A stretch of DNA of 64,000 bases from Onchidella celtica (Eukaryota; Mollusca; Gastropoda; Systellommatophora; Onchidiidae), in the NCBI GenBank assembly GCA_963931925.1, contig OZ007571.1, positions 40,127,550 to 40,191,549 on the forward strand, given 5' to 3'. The notes under the pieces were generated by a model, which was given only the letters and a program-made list of their open reading frames with translations, did not search any database and was not told the DNA's origin. Numbering within the stretch: position 1 is the first letter of the stretch; every line of letters begins with the position of its first letter. Position numbers and translations under genes: made by a program. This document shows, piece by piece, positions 22,801-31,300 of the stretch.

Positions 22801-23367
22801 TATTTGATATTTGAAGTAAGAGTTGACAATATGTAGGGATGGGAATTCTCCGGAAATTTCCTGAATCCCGGATTTTTTTTCTTTGAAAGGGAATGTTTGG
22901 CTATTTTCAGTAACCATTATTTTGTTTGTGGTCCAGTACATGTGTAATATGTATGGGTTTATATGTGTGTCTCACAGTTGGTGGGTGACAAGATACTTGA
23001 AAAGTTCAGGAAATTTTTTTTGCCAGTGGTTCCCATCCCTGAATATGAACAAGTAATTATTTTTGTTCTTAGTTTAAATGATATATCATTTGTAATTTTG
23101 CCACATATCCCAGGCATGCAGTTTAGGCAAGCTAATTTTGCTAGCTGCTAAACTTAATTTGATAATCAAATGGATTATTCTCATTTTTTTCTCATTTTTC
23201 AGAAACAGCAACTTGCCCTCAACCTTGTGCAACAGATGAGTATTTTCTATGGACAAGATTCAAAGTTTTATGACATTGTTTATCGCTTTAATTACAATCC
23301 AGAGACCTTTCAGTATCAGGATCTGATTGATGCTCTCAAGTCTCTGCCACAATATGATATGAAGTGA
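7563..23367 (+). CDS. ATPAF1: ATP synthase F1 assembly factor 1 (whole gene, 9 coding exons)
   Basis: Known role of the family: ATPAF1/Atp11 is a soluble mitochondrial matrix chaperone that binds free F1 beta subunits and prevents their aggregation before the alpha3-beta3 hexamer forms. Seen here: exons 7563-7807, 8290-8464, 10613-10675, 11147-11197, 11521-11568, 18607-18702, 19184-19250, 22244-22284 and 23203-23367 join in phase at GT..AG junctions to 316 codons plus stop, against 328 residues in human. The N terminus is rich in Arg, Ser and Thr and poor in acids, as in a mitochondrial presequence. Family blocks follow in order: NPFFAKYKSKI, GKDCVYAVLK, PRDDGFEFILSQFDG, NHYTELLKDKGIVLMSGQ and FYGQDSKFYDIVYRFN. 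The largest introns (5 and 7) are expanded by transposons, but all splice sites remain canonical, so the gene looks functional. Confidence 0.93.
7808..8289 (+). other. ATPAF1 intron 1
   Basis: AT-rich, 482 bp, no embedded feature recognised. Confidence 0.8.
8290..8464 (+). CDS. ATPAF1: ATPAF1 exon 2
   Basis: The acceptor is TTTCATATCCAG. The split codon gives Asp, then TNPEEYEDRLKELSERLNP, the helical segment after the presequence. It ends at AAAG/GTAAAA in phase 0. A Pro-rich, low-conservation linker fills the second half. Confidence 0.9.
8465..10612 (+). other. ATPAF1 intron 2
   Basis: 2148 bp, AT-rich. Small open frames near 9444-9641 and 9813-10181 have no motif and overlap on opposite strands, so I do not call them. 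No transposon boundary could be fixed. Confidence 0.6.
10613..10675 (+). CDS. ATPAF1: ATPAF1 exon 3
   Basis: 63 nt in phase 0 after a long pyrimidine tract and AACCAG. It encodes GLDSVLKLEMVQDKTAEEIS plus Gln, matching the conserved core that precedes the IW..H motif. The donor is CCCAG/GTTTGT, weaker than the others. Confidence 0.88.
10676..11146 (+). other. ATPAF1 intron 3
   Basis: 471 bp of AT-rich sequence with nothing recognised. Confidence 0.7.
11147..11197 (+). CDS. ATPAF1: ATPAF1 exon 4
   Basis: 51 nt, phase 0 to 0, encoding IWNQHHSGKDCVYAVLK. The family has IWxxH/Y...KDxVYAV at this place. The donor is AAG/GTGAGA. Confidence 0.9.
11198..11520 (+). other. ATPAF1 intron 4
   Basis: 323 bp of AT-rich sequence ending in a T-rich tract and TTTTTCAG. 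Nothing else seen. Confidence 0.75.
11521..11568 (+). CDS. ATPAF1: ATPAF1 exon 5
   Basis: 48 nt, phase 0 to 0, encoding TAEYENLMEKSKVCPV, the segment before the family's P-R-x-D-G-x-E-F block. The donor GTG/GTAAGT opens the 7.0-kb intron 5. Confidence 0.9.
11998..13310 (+). pseudogene. DIRS gag-like ORF1 (broken)
   Basis: The first 150 codons (11998-12450) contain a run of G encoding a Gly tract, then an Arg/Ser-dipeptide region. Homology continues in shifted frames to about 13310: acidic stretches near 12510-12620, a KYKTPEKCQETKPP-like segment near 12680, and an Ala/Leu-rich helical segment at 12795-12995. These match the layout of the first ORF of animal DIRS elements, which is presumed to bind RNA. 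At least three stops or frameshifts interrupt it. Confidence 0.6.
13317..14163 (+). pseudogene. DIRS reverse transcriptase (broken)
   Basis: After a poly-G interruption near 13376-13391, the RT fingers appear around 13600 (IFIRPKKDGSIRLSLN), then LDLKSAYYSVPV near 13755, PNGLACVPRQF near 13860 and the active-site box as FQDDIIF near 13936. The family normally has an aromatic residue, any residue, then DD. Both aspartates are kept. The last open stretch (13723-14163) ends in TAG and RNase H continues in another frame. Confidence 0.8.
14240..14740 (+). pseudogene. DIRS RNase H domain
   Basis: IFSDASLDGWGC near 14429 supplies the first catalytic Asp. ELKAIFCAL near 14536 has the Glu and VLTDNTAAMHCIN near 14601 the second Asp, in RNase H order. 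The reading frame runs into the SINE-like insert at 14741. Confidence 0.75.
14741..14895 (+). repeat. SINE-like insert in the DIRS element
   Basis: The coding sense of the DIRS element is interrupted after ...SAAYI and resumes with PGIHNADADKKSR at about 14896. The roughly 155-bp intruder starts with a TAA microsatellite and TTTCTATAGTGCATTTC, then CAATGCGCTGTACA. This is a variant of the 'ATATAGCGC ... GGCGCTTTACA' module at 58317-58371. The exact target duplication is not clear. Confidence 0.5.
14896..15381 (+). pseudogene. DIRS post-RNase H domain
   Basis: An open stretch with DLFASRMNAKCARYCSYRPD, then DAFSVSW and APDWPSQPWYP. In animal DIRS elements a domain with DLFAS...WRPDP...DAF lies between RNase H and the recombinase. 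Its enzymatic role is uncertain. It ends in TAG before the recombinase frame. Confidence 0.65.
15427..16924 (+). pseudogene. DIRS tyrosine recombinase, split by a MITE
   Basis: The N-terminal core-binding part is near 15427-15687 (WRHGMKKMYGTYIKKWKIYC), followed by the catalytic part from 15719 with ALLTGQRCQTIQKLS carrying the first Arg. The H-x-x-R region is cut: AHSIS lies just before 16178 and STRAA resumes after 16757. The last piece (about 16790-16924) has KAAGWSSDSTFSKFYKKK with the candidate nucleophilic Tyr, after one more frameshift. The family transfers circular cDNA by recombination rather than by a DDE integrase. This copy cannot make the enzyme. Confidence 0.75.
16178..16757. 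mobile_element. Pogo/Tigger-like MITE, 580 bp
   Basis: The ends CAGTAGTCTCCGTCTAAGAA and, inverted, CAGCAGTCTCCGTCTAAGAA match at 19 of 20 positions. TA lies directly outside each end (16176-16177 and 16758-16759), and removing one TA with the element restores the recombinase frame across the H-x-x-R region. CAG-ended inverted repeats with a TA duplication are typical of the pogo branch of Tc1/mariner. Inside are degenerate GGGTTCTAAGGCGG repeats near the right end and no transposase. Confidence 0.8.
17018..17979. repeat. Large inverted repeat (85-bp arms), split by a LINE
   Basis: 17018-17104 and the reverse complement of 17895-17979 align over about 85 bases with scattered mismatches (shared ATTATAACAAACAAATGAGAC). 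Without the LINE copy and its duplication the structure would be about 340 bp. It could be a foldback transposon that landed beside the DIRS element, or part of a DIRS terminal/internal inverted repeat. I cannot decide between these. Confidence 0.6.
17208..17811 (+). mobile_element. 5'-truncated LINE fragment with 16-bp target duplication
   Basis: Translation gives the C-terminal part of a non-LTR retrotransposon polyprotein: KYLGSIIRPEGG, LYGSECWRMTEGDLAKL, RWLGHVLRKEAN and RRKRGRPKATWRRT in order, with one frameshift near 17455. It ends in a TAG trinucleotide tail. A perfect 16-bp direct repeat GCATAGGATAACTTAA flanks it at 17192-17207 and 17812-17827. Severe 5' truncation plus long duplications are classic for target-primed reverse transcription. 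The clade is not assigned. Confidence 0.88.
17980..18606 (+). other. 3' part of ATPAF1 intron 5
   Basis: AT-rich, no transposon or exon recognised. It ends in a T-rich tract and TTTCAG. Confidence 0.6.
18607..18702 (+). CDS. ATPAF1: ATPAF1 exon 6
   Basis: 96 nt, phase 0 to 0, encoding VYPVPRDDGFEFILSQFDG, then HDVYFTPLAMFQ. The human protein has PRRDGYEFFVGQW at this place. The donor is CAG/GTGAAT. Confidence 0.93.
18703..19183 (+). other. ATPAF1 intron 6
   Basis: 481 bp, AT-rich, nothing recognised. Confidence 0.7.
19184..19250 (+). CDS. ATPAF1: ATPAF1 exon 7
   Basis: 67 nt, entering in phase 0 after CCCACATAG and leaving in phase 1 at AAAG/GTAAGG. It encodes LVRENAPPCLTLNHYTELLK, then DK and the first base of Gly. 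The human counterpart has the HYPELKEEKG pattern at the same spacing. Too short to show as an isolated open frame. Confidence 0.9.
19291..21759 (-). mobile_element. Solo LTR of the 2.57-kb gypsy family, in ATPAF1 intron 7
   Basis: It begins TGTTGGATGAAC and ends GTTCATCCTCTCACA, like both LTRs of the complete element at 37956-48548. It is 2469 bp with several indels, for example lacking about 60 bp present near 39545-39610. TAAA lies at 19287-19290 and again at 21760-21763, a 4-bp target duplication (5 bp if the terminal A is counted). In the element's own sense the LTR lies on the - strand, antisense to ATPAF1. Confidence 0.9.
21760..22243 (+). other. Rest of ATPAF1 intron 7
   Basis: AT-rich, ending TTCACTTTATCTAG. 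An open stretch at 22051-22296 runs through it into exon 8, but only the part after 22244 is exon. Confidence 0.7.
22244..22284 (+). CDS. ATPAF1: ATPAF1 exon 8
   Basis: 41 nt. The incoming base completes Gly, then IVLMSGQYDDKVL (human GIVLMTAEMDSTFL). The donor is TTG/GTAAGT. Phase in 1, out 0. Confidence 0.9.
22285..23202 (+). other. ATPAF1 intron 8
   Basis: 918 bp, AT-rich. A 62-codon open frame at 22963-23151 carries no family motif. It ends CTCATTTTTCAG. Confidence 0.7.
23203..23367 (+). CDS. ATPAF1: ATPAF1 exon 9 (terminal)
   Basis: Encodes KQQLALNLVQQMSIFYGQDS, FYDIVYRFNYNPETFQYQDL and IDALKSLPQYDMK, then TGA at 23365-23367. It aligns without gaps to the C-terminal block of the family (FYA/G, then F-N-x-x-P-x-x-F-x-Y). 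Confidence 0.93.
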   Translation, partial: KQQLALNLVQQMSIFYGQDSKFYDIVYRFNYNPETFQYQDLIDALKSLPQYDMK

Positions 23368-23660
23368 AGAATGGCAAATGAGCATTATTATGTGTTTTTT
23401 TTTAGTTTTTGCAATGAAGCACTTAGTCCGTTATGTGTGACATCTACATAAATTTTTAATGAATACACATGTAGACCATACTAACAAAAATCTTGTCAGG
23501 AATACGGTAAATTTAAATATGTCTATGCTAGGAGAAGTTTGTTGCAGTTACAAAATCACATAGACTATTCTCATGGGGAGGCATTTCACTAATGACTTGT
23601 TGTCCCATGGGTAGTTGATTTAAAGTTATTTGGAGTTACTCAGGGAGGAAGTTACTGGGA

Positions 23661-23666
23661 AATAAA
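23661..23666 (+). terminator. Candidate ATPAF1 polyadenylation signal
   Basis: A canonical AATAAA 294 bp after the stop codon and the first clear one in the 3' flank. Confidence 0.5.
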
Positions 23667-25249
23667 CTTCATTGATAATATTCAAGGAAACGAGATCAAA
23701 TATGATGTTATCAATATTATGTGTTGTTTGTTTTCTCTCTGTCCAAATGTTCCTTTCCAGAGCAAAACACACTGTTCAGAGGAGTAAAATAGTGGACAAG
23801 GAAGTGTGAGTGACTGCATTTTTTGTGATAGTTTGTTCTGTGCATTGTTCTTCTTGTAAACCCTATTACTGCTACATACACATTTCCCCAGTGAACTATT
23901 TTGTTTGTATTTGTATAACTCTTTAATCCCATTTTGGGAAATTTGCCTATGTGCCATTGCAGCCCAGTTACAACAGTGTTCCGTACTGTCCACACTCATG
24001 TCTCTCTACTCTTAGAGTTAGTCTGCATTTGCTACGTGTGCCACTAGGCCCGAACAATCGCCCATCCTCATTCTCAGTCAAAAACACAGAGCAAGCGAGA
24101 ACATGTTGAGTCAGTTTTGCCTATGCACTTATTTGATTGTTCCTCTTGGATAGTCAATTGGGCTGCCTCTATTAGAACTGGCATTTTTCAAGCCTCCTAT
24201 CTCTAAACTGGCTTTCTAAACCGGAAACAAACCCATGGTCCTGCCAATTTCGGTTTAACTGTTCTCTACTGTATAAGCTTTCTACAGAAAAATTTCCCCT
24301 TTGGAGGGGCTTTCTCAGGAATTTAGTCTTTCACCTTAAGCCGAATTTTGTCAGATCCACTCACGTTAACAAAATCTTCATATTGTCTTTTTACTATAGG
24401 AGTAATATTTCCTGGCTTTTTATTTTAAAGTTAAAGATTAACTTTGCACAATAGAAGTGCAATCCACATAATTTGATAGCACAAGGGGATAAAAGTTACT
24501 GATAAAGAGAACTGTTCTTGCCTTTTTTTTTCTTGTATGTATGCTTTTTGCTTAAAGATCCAATAACCTGTATCTGAAAACCATATCTATGTGTCAAAGA
24601 ATTCTCATACTGTCAACAGTTTTTAAGAATACTGTATCTGTGTAAATTCACGAACATAGTCACAACCAACAAATCTGTTTGAAGGTAGCTTTCCAATGTA
24701 GAACAAACAGACAAATATATGAAATATAGCGTGAGCACTAAACAGACCTGTTTAAATAATTATCACATGGTATACTGGAACACCAATACTCGGGGGTAAA
24801 TAAAATAAAATTAATTGTTATGGTCACTTAAAACAGCACCAATAAAGCTAAAGCACCTGTATCTTTTGTGCAGCTGGAACACATGAGAGCACACTTGTCT
24901 CCTGATCATGGATACATTTGGTGAGGAGGGAAATAAAATTGTAAGGGACAATGACAATTTACATCCAGGACACATTCCTACTGTGCTGTGCATTCAGATA
25001 TAACCAAGGAGGGAACCGAGCAACGGAGAGGAGTATGTAATGGAAAGCGAGATCTGTTTTGCAGTGTTGATTTACAATAATTTAAAAGATTTAAATGCAG
25101 TTTCTGAACACTTATATAGCAGATATATAAATGCAAGGTTAGGGGCTCCTTTACAATTGGTTATATGGGCGATGATTATACTATAGCATAGGTATGAGCA
25201 AGAAACAGAATGTGGTATCTTTTCGTTTCTTGAATTGTAGTCAGTCCAT
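23667..25249. other. Intergenic region between convergent ATPAF1 and FAAH
   Basis: Probably holds the 3' UTRs of both genes. The frames at 23682-23999 and 24811-24993 on the - strand have no recognisable motif. Nothing else seen. Confidence 0.6.
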
Positions 25250-25396
25250 TTAGCCTAATAGTTTCTTTTCGTCATATGCGCTGGTGGTTTGAAATGCTGT
25301 CTCCAACTCAGCCATGACCCTCAATACAAGCTCTTCTTTGAAAGGCAGTCCCACCACCTGGATACCTATTGGCAAACCCTCACTGGTACTTGAGTC
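25250..25396 (-). CDS. FAAH: FAAH exon 18 (terminal)
   Basis: Starts after CTGTCAG with DSSTSEGLPIGIQVVGLPFK, continues EELVLRVMAELETAF and stops at TAA (25250-25252). Human has GLPVAVQCVALPWQEELCLR at this place. Phase in 0. Confidence 0.93.
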   Translation of the reverse strand, partial: DSSTSEGLPIGIQVVGLPFKEELVLRVMAELETAFQTTSAYDEKKLLG

Positions 25397-28300
25397 CTGA
25401 CAGATACAAACATATTATTTTGGGGGTGATCAATCACACCAGCAACAAGAATGATAAAAATTTTCACAAACTTGTATTTAAAATTAAATCTTAAACAAAG
25501 AAAAATGAAGACAAGATTTGTTCTATCGTGAGAATTAACATCCATTCACATGTCATTTCATTCCTGTGGATTTCAAACGGTTGATTCAATGAAGAGCTCG
25601 TGAGCTGTTTTGAAAATGTCATTGAGTAACATATATTCTCAAGGTATTTGCTTTCTTGCATTCTGTTAGGTAGGCTGCATTGGTCAGATTTGGTAATAGT
25701 AATTGATAAATACTGATGTGTTTCCCTGACAGACATTAACCCTAGTCCTGCGGGAGGCCACTATATTGGCCTCCCCACGCAACACGCGAGACACGGGAGG
25801 CCATTATTTTGTCTGACACGCTTACCCGCGGGTCCTGCGGGAGGCCACATTTTTGTATAGCAACGGTGCGCCTCGCGCTTTGGTTATTCGGTTGCTAAGG
25901 CTGTCGTTGTTGTTGTTTTTTCACGTTTTTTTTCCACACTATTTTCGCGTGTTTATCTATCTTGTCACCCCTACTATATCTAACAAAATGGTATCGTCCG
26001 ATTACATTTATTATGATGCAACTATTCGCAACTATTCGTCATACTCATGTAATAGTACTGACGGCCTGAAGTTGGAACTGGGGAAAATCTTGGGGAAACT
26101 TTTACTTTGACGCTGGTTGTCGTCAACATGTGAAATGAGAAGAAAGGGGCCATGTGCGTATTTGAGACGCCGTTCTACGTCTGTAATTATGAATTTCGAT
26201 GTAATGTTAGGGCATGCTGCATAAAGGCGTCTGTCAGTAGGTTTTTCATCAGGGAAAACTGGGAGAAAATGACCGACTTTGTTGTTGGTCGTTGTCTTTA
26301 TTTGATGTGGTAATTAGAGAGATACTGTGTTCCTTTGATTAAACCGCGTTTCAGTACATGTATGTGCTCTACGACCTGGAACTGGAAATCAAATCTCTCG
26401 CTAAAACTAACATTATAGTAAGTGAACGCTTTACATAGTAGAGGAGGGAGAAGGCAATGTCACGATACGTCAAGTGGTTAGTAAATTAAGCGAATGGCTT
26501 AAGAAATAATTTGTTCACCTGAATGGCCCGACATAGGGACAGAAAAAGCGCAGAGGTCTTGGGAAAATGATAAAACATGTGCTAAACGGCATGTAAATGC
26601 AGAAAATTCTTGATTTGGGGCCTTCCACTTCACAATAAAACCTACTGCATATCATCACAAGTACTTTATCCAAATATACTCATAGGGATCCCTTACGATT
26701 TATCCACCACTACTGTTGTTATTGCGTCCTGAAGTATACGCGATACAGGTGTTCACACGGACCCGATTGACCCGACCGCCGAGGTTATCGGCAACACGCG
26801 AACGATCGGCTGACTGGCCGCTGGCTATCCCCGCACGGGGCGTTACGTAGACGAGTTCACTCAACGCAGGACGAGGGTTAAAAACATACAGCTGACAGTC
26901 CATTCAGTCATTGCAACACAGTAAGGTTACCTTATTAGAGACAGCTCAACTGTTAGCTATTACAATAATAAGTTAATCAGTGGTCAGAAAATCCCTGTTT
27001 TAAAAATTATTGCGCAAGGATGAAAGTAATTTGATCCAAATTAAATGTACAGTACAGATAACATTGTACCTTCTTTAATTTATGTTCTGTGGCAGTCTTT
27101 GCAGGATAAATGTCAGGATCCATGGTGCGGGCCACATCACCGGCTGTTACTGTAGTTACAGGCAAGACTCCAGCAGGATAATCTACCACATTGTAGATAG
27201 AAGTATAGGTTACAGCACCTGTCAGGAATGGAATTAGTTTGAAACATTTGGCCTTACATTATTTCATGTTTAGTCCAACAACTGTACAACCTATGAATAC
27301 AACTGCATGACTAAAGGTGTATGTAGTTCTTTTGCATTTTCTGTTTGATATTCCAGGAGCATTTGTCTGTTAGAACACAGAACAATCTATTGTACATGAA
27401 ATGGGGGGGGGGGTTGAACAACTTTAATAATCAAATTTTATTTCAAATTTTGTAATATAAAAGTTTCTTCTACGTTCACCTCACATGAATATTAAAATAA
27501 TAACACAACTGTTATCTTCATTACGAGGCTAAAATTAATCTTTTGAACACATCATGCCAATGTAATAAGATATCTCCATACATCAGGGCACTTAGTTCAG
27601 GATTTGAGGAAACACTAGTAATTTATAATATGGAACATCAACCAGATAACAAAGAAAAAGTTTCACAGGTGTTGTAAATAGTAAAGTAAGGATGGCTGCT
27701 CCCCTTGTGAACTCTTTCATCCTGATTTGATTTGTCTAGCTGAAAATTTCACATTTTGTCCTTGGGGTCGAGGAAGATCAGGGTTGAAGAGTTAGAACTT
27801 ACCATATATTTTTGTAAGCCTTGGAGCTTACCATAGCCTCTAACATTAAGGATTCATGTTCATACAATATATTCATCCTGTGAGCGCACTTACCCAACAG
27901 TTTGGATGAAACTTTACTCTCTGTTGCTGCACATGGCATGCAAGGGCATATCACTATGTCCAGTTTCTCTGAAATCCATTTTTCTGTAAACTCCTTCTCG
28001 TATATCTGCAACAGTGGTAACATTCTTTCTAACAGAATAACAATCTATACCATGTAATAAGATGAAACATCAGTTATTGTATTTATTTCTCTGGATGTCT
28101 ACGAGACAAGATTCCAACACTTGGGATTGTGTCTTTTTGTGAACAAAAATTTATCTAACAAATTAAAAACATACTATTTTTAATATTTTGGGGTATGGGG
28201 ACAAGATTAAAAAAAAACTACATGAGTCACTGCCAAATGAGAGGTGTGAAAATATGTCTCGTGGGTTACTCGATTTTGGTCATCAGGTAAACTGTATGGA

Positions 28301-31300
28301 AATTGGAAATAAATACTGAAATTGCCTTTTTCAAACAGTTCATATAAATACATCCTCACATTTCTCCCGTTTTTACTTTGGGTAAATATGATCTGATGAG
28401 GATTTGAAGAACTATGGAGACAAACTAGCCTATTCACAGAAAATTTAACATGAAAAACCAAATGTTGATTGAAAAATTCTTCCAAAATTGCAACATCTAT
28501 TGTGAAATAAAAAGTAATAGAGTACAACCAATCTGTGAATGAAAATGTGATATTGAACCCATAAATTTGATGTGTCTGGGTCAGCTGACACACTTTTGAT
28601 GATAATTTATAATACATGTAAGCTATAAACTGATGAAAAACACATACATGTACATGTAAAGTAGACTGGAATTGAAGTCTTAATTGTTGGTAAAGGCAAA
28701 ATTTCCAGAGGAAGCAAGATAGGGACAGTGTAGTTTACCTGAAGTATTAGCAATTGGTATCACTGACTAATTTTTATGTCTTGTTTTGTGTGTAGTATGA
28801 AGCCATTCCCAAGACACTTCCTTTCATGACAGGTTTTAGATAACTGACGCAGCCAAGTTTGATTTTAAAATATTTATTTCCCTCTAATGATCAAAACACA
28901 ACAGTGCACATTTGATGAAAATTACAAGATGGACAATTCAAAAGACAAGACATTTATTCAATTTTAGGCCATATTTTCTTTTATTGTGGGCTGGTTTATG
29001 GACTGTTTTTTTTTTAAGCCAACTGGTCCAAGTTTTCACATTTTGGCAATAATTCATATGCACTTTCATATCTCAAAAAGTTAACAAAACAGTCCTTTCC
29101 CACTAGAAATTTGTAACATACTACAGTGTTTAAGACCATGAGTTGTGGAGGTCAGGTATGTTAAACAAAACTACACGTACATGTACAGACAAGGCTTACC
29201 TTGCTCTCTACTGTTTTCTTGAACCAGTCGTATATGGACCTGTGGAAAACAAAAAGACAATGCAAAACCTGCTTACATCTAATTTAAGGAAGTCTAAATT
29301 ATTCTCACTCTTGTCAGTAAGTTACATACGTGTAATGTAAATAACTCGTGAATTATTCTCATATTATTCTCATCTTGAGGGCCACATGGTAAACTATCGT
29401 AACATGGTTTTTACAAATTTTTTGGGAGAAGCAAAAGAAAATTTTTAAAAATGAATAACTTTCTATCAGACTTAATAGCTACAATATTTTATAACAAGTA
29501 AGTTGTTTATCCCTAGTTTGCAGAATTTAACCTCCCACTTATAACACAACCTGCGGGCCATCAACTAGTGCTACAAGCATGCTGTATTATTCTTGAAAAA
29601 AGTCCATTTATGATTGTTTACTGTGCAGCCCTTGATCTGTGAACAATGATTGACAAAGATGTCTCCAACATACGAGCTTATAATGACAAAAAAGTATGAT
29701 GCTTGTCTCTTACTCTGAGTATGGTAATTTTCCTCTTTTGCCCCATTTCCGGGATGTATATCTATATGCTTTGCGGAAATTATTACATTTATAGATTTCT
29801 TTTTGCATACTTATTTTCAACTGTTCTCACAAATACAGTATGATGCAGTGTCAGCATCATTTTGTCCACCAACTACTGAACTAGTGATAAAGATGACAGC
29901 ATTTGACTTTAATCCTTCGGTTCATGAATACATAGCAGCACATGTTGCATTATTTATGGTGATGATAGAAAGAGGACAAGAAAGAAAAACAGCTATAACA
30001 TACCGCATGGGTTTTCTCTTCATTACCCCAACAGGAATGGGATCATATTCCTGGAAGGCAAAGATAATTTTACATCAAATATTTATGAGAAAGAACATGT
30101 GATTACACTGAATGTGTATGTATTTTCTACCATTTCTTTCATTTAGTGACTGTGAATCATCATTGTGCCATATGACAGCCCAGACTTTATTATAATAACA
30201 TGATGAGTCTCCACTACTACTACAGCTGCTAATGCTGAGTAGATGAAATGTGGACTAAAATTATCTGTTGGAAGAATTTGGACACACAGGCCAGTCCACA
30301 TAGAAGCACCTGTATTTTCATCATGTCAATTATCTGCAGAATGAATTGTTTTTACCATTTACTGGCCTCTAAATTACCTTAGCAGTGACTATGTTTGGTG
30401 CCATAACTCAGCAATCAGTAGAAGTATTAATAAATTATTATTATTATTATTACAGAAGCTCAGAAGTATTTTACATGTATCTTAAAAAAATAATCATTTC
30501 TTTTTATGGAATATTACTGTAGAAATTATGAGGCACAAGATTATGTCCATTGGTTTGTTTTTTTCCTTTTAACGCTTTATTTCCGTGGGCCTTACATCCT
30601 CACCTTGAGACAAATACTGAATAGTTAATAAGAAATGAACTGAGGAAGAAGGTTTACCATGAGCTCTTTCAGACTTGCTAGAATTCGCCGAATGAAATAC
30701 GGTTGTTGATGGAACTTGTATAGTTTATACATGGTTTCACTTGCTTTATCATATTTTCTGTTCGAAAGCAGAAATCTTTGCATTAATCAACAAACAAACA
30801 AACAGGAAAAGAATACAATTCATGGAACATCACTCATAAACTGGTATTCAACAATAGATAATCTTAATTGAATACATAGGTACGTGTAAGGTAAGTGGCA
30901 AGTTAATGTATCACTGTCACCAAGTTTGGAACTGAAACACAGCAACCACGTTATAGGCCTACTTATAATTCAGTATATATACATATTTCCTCACTGGCTT
31001 GCTCATTTTCTTTGTTTTGGCTTGTCAGAGATTTGTTTTGCTTTTGACAATATAAATACACATAACTGACTACAGATATTTACATGCCGTCTTTAAACAG
31101 GGTGACTTAATTTCTTGATGAATACATTCACCATGATTACACATTTATATCATGAAAAGCATCAATATTTGGCTATTCACAGGTTCCAGGCTGGAGTTAA
31201 TGTATACATGAGACAGTAGTTACTTTTAACATCATCAAAAGAAATGGAACATACACTGTAGTTAATTACCGCATTCTAAGGACAACAGAAAAACAAATAA

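Noticed and set aside
25853-26110. piggyBac transposase
   Set aside because: The frame is short, hydrophobic and lacks the DDE residues and Cys-rich tail of the family.
28207-28617. 136-codon - strand frame in a FAAH intron
   Set aside because: Aromatic, low-complexity composition, no FAAH similarity, and not needed for phase continuity.
29803-30102. 99-codon + strand open frame
   Set aside because: It is antisense to FAAH exon 14 and its flanks, has no motif, and lies in AT-rich intron sequence.
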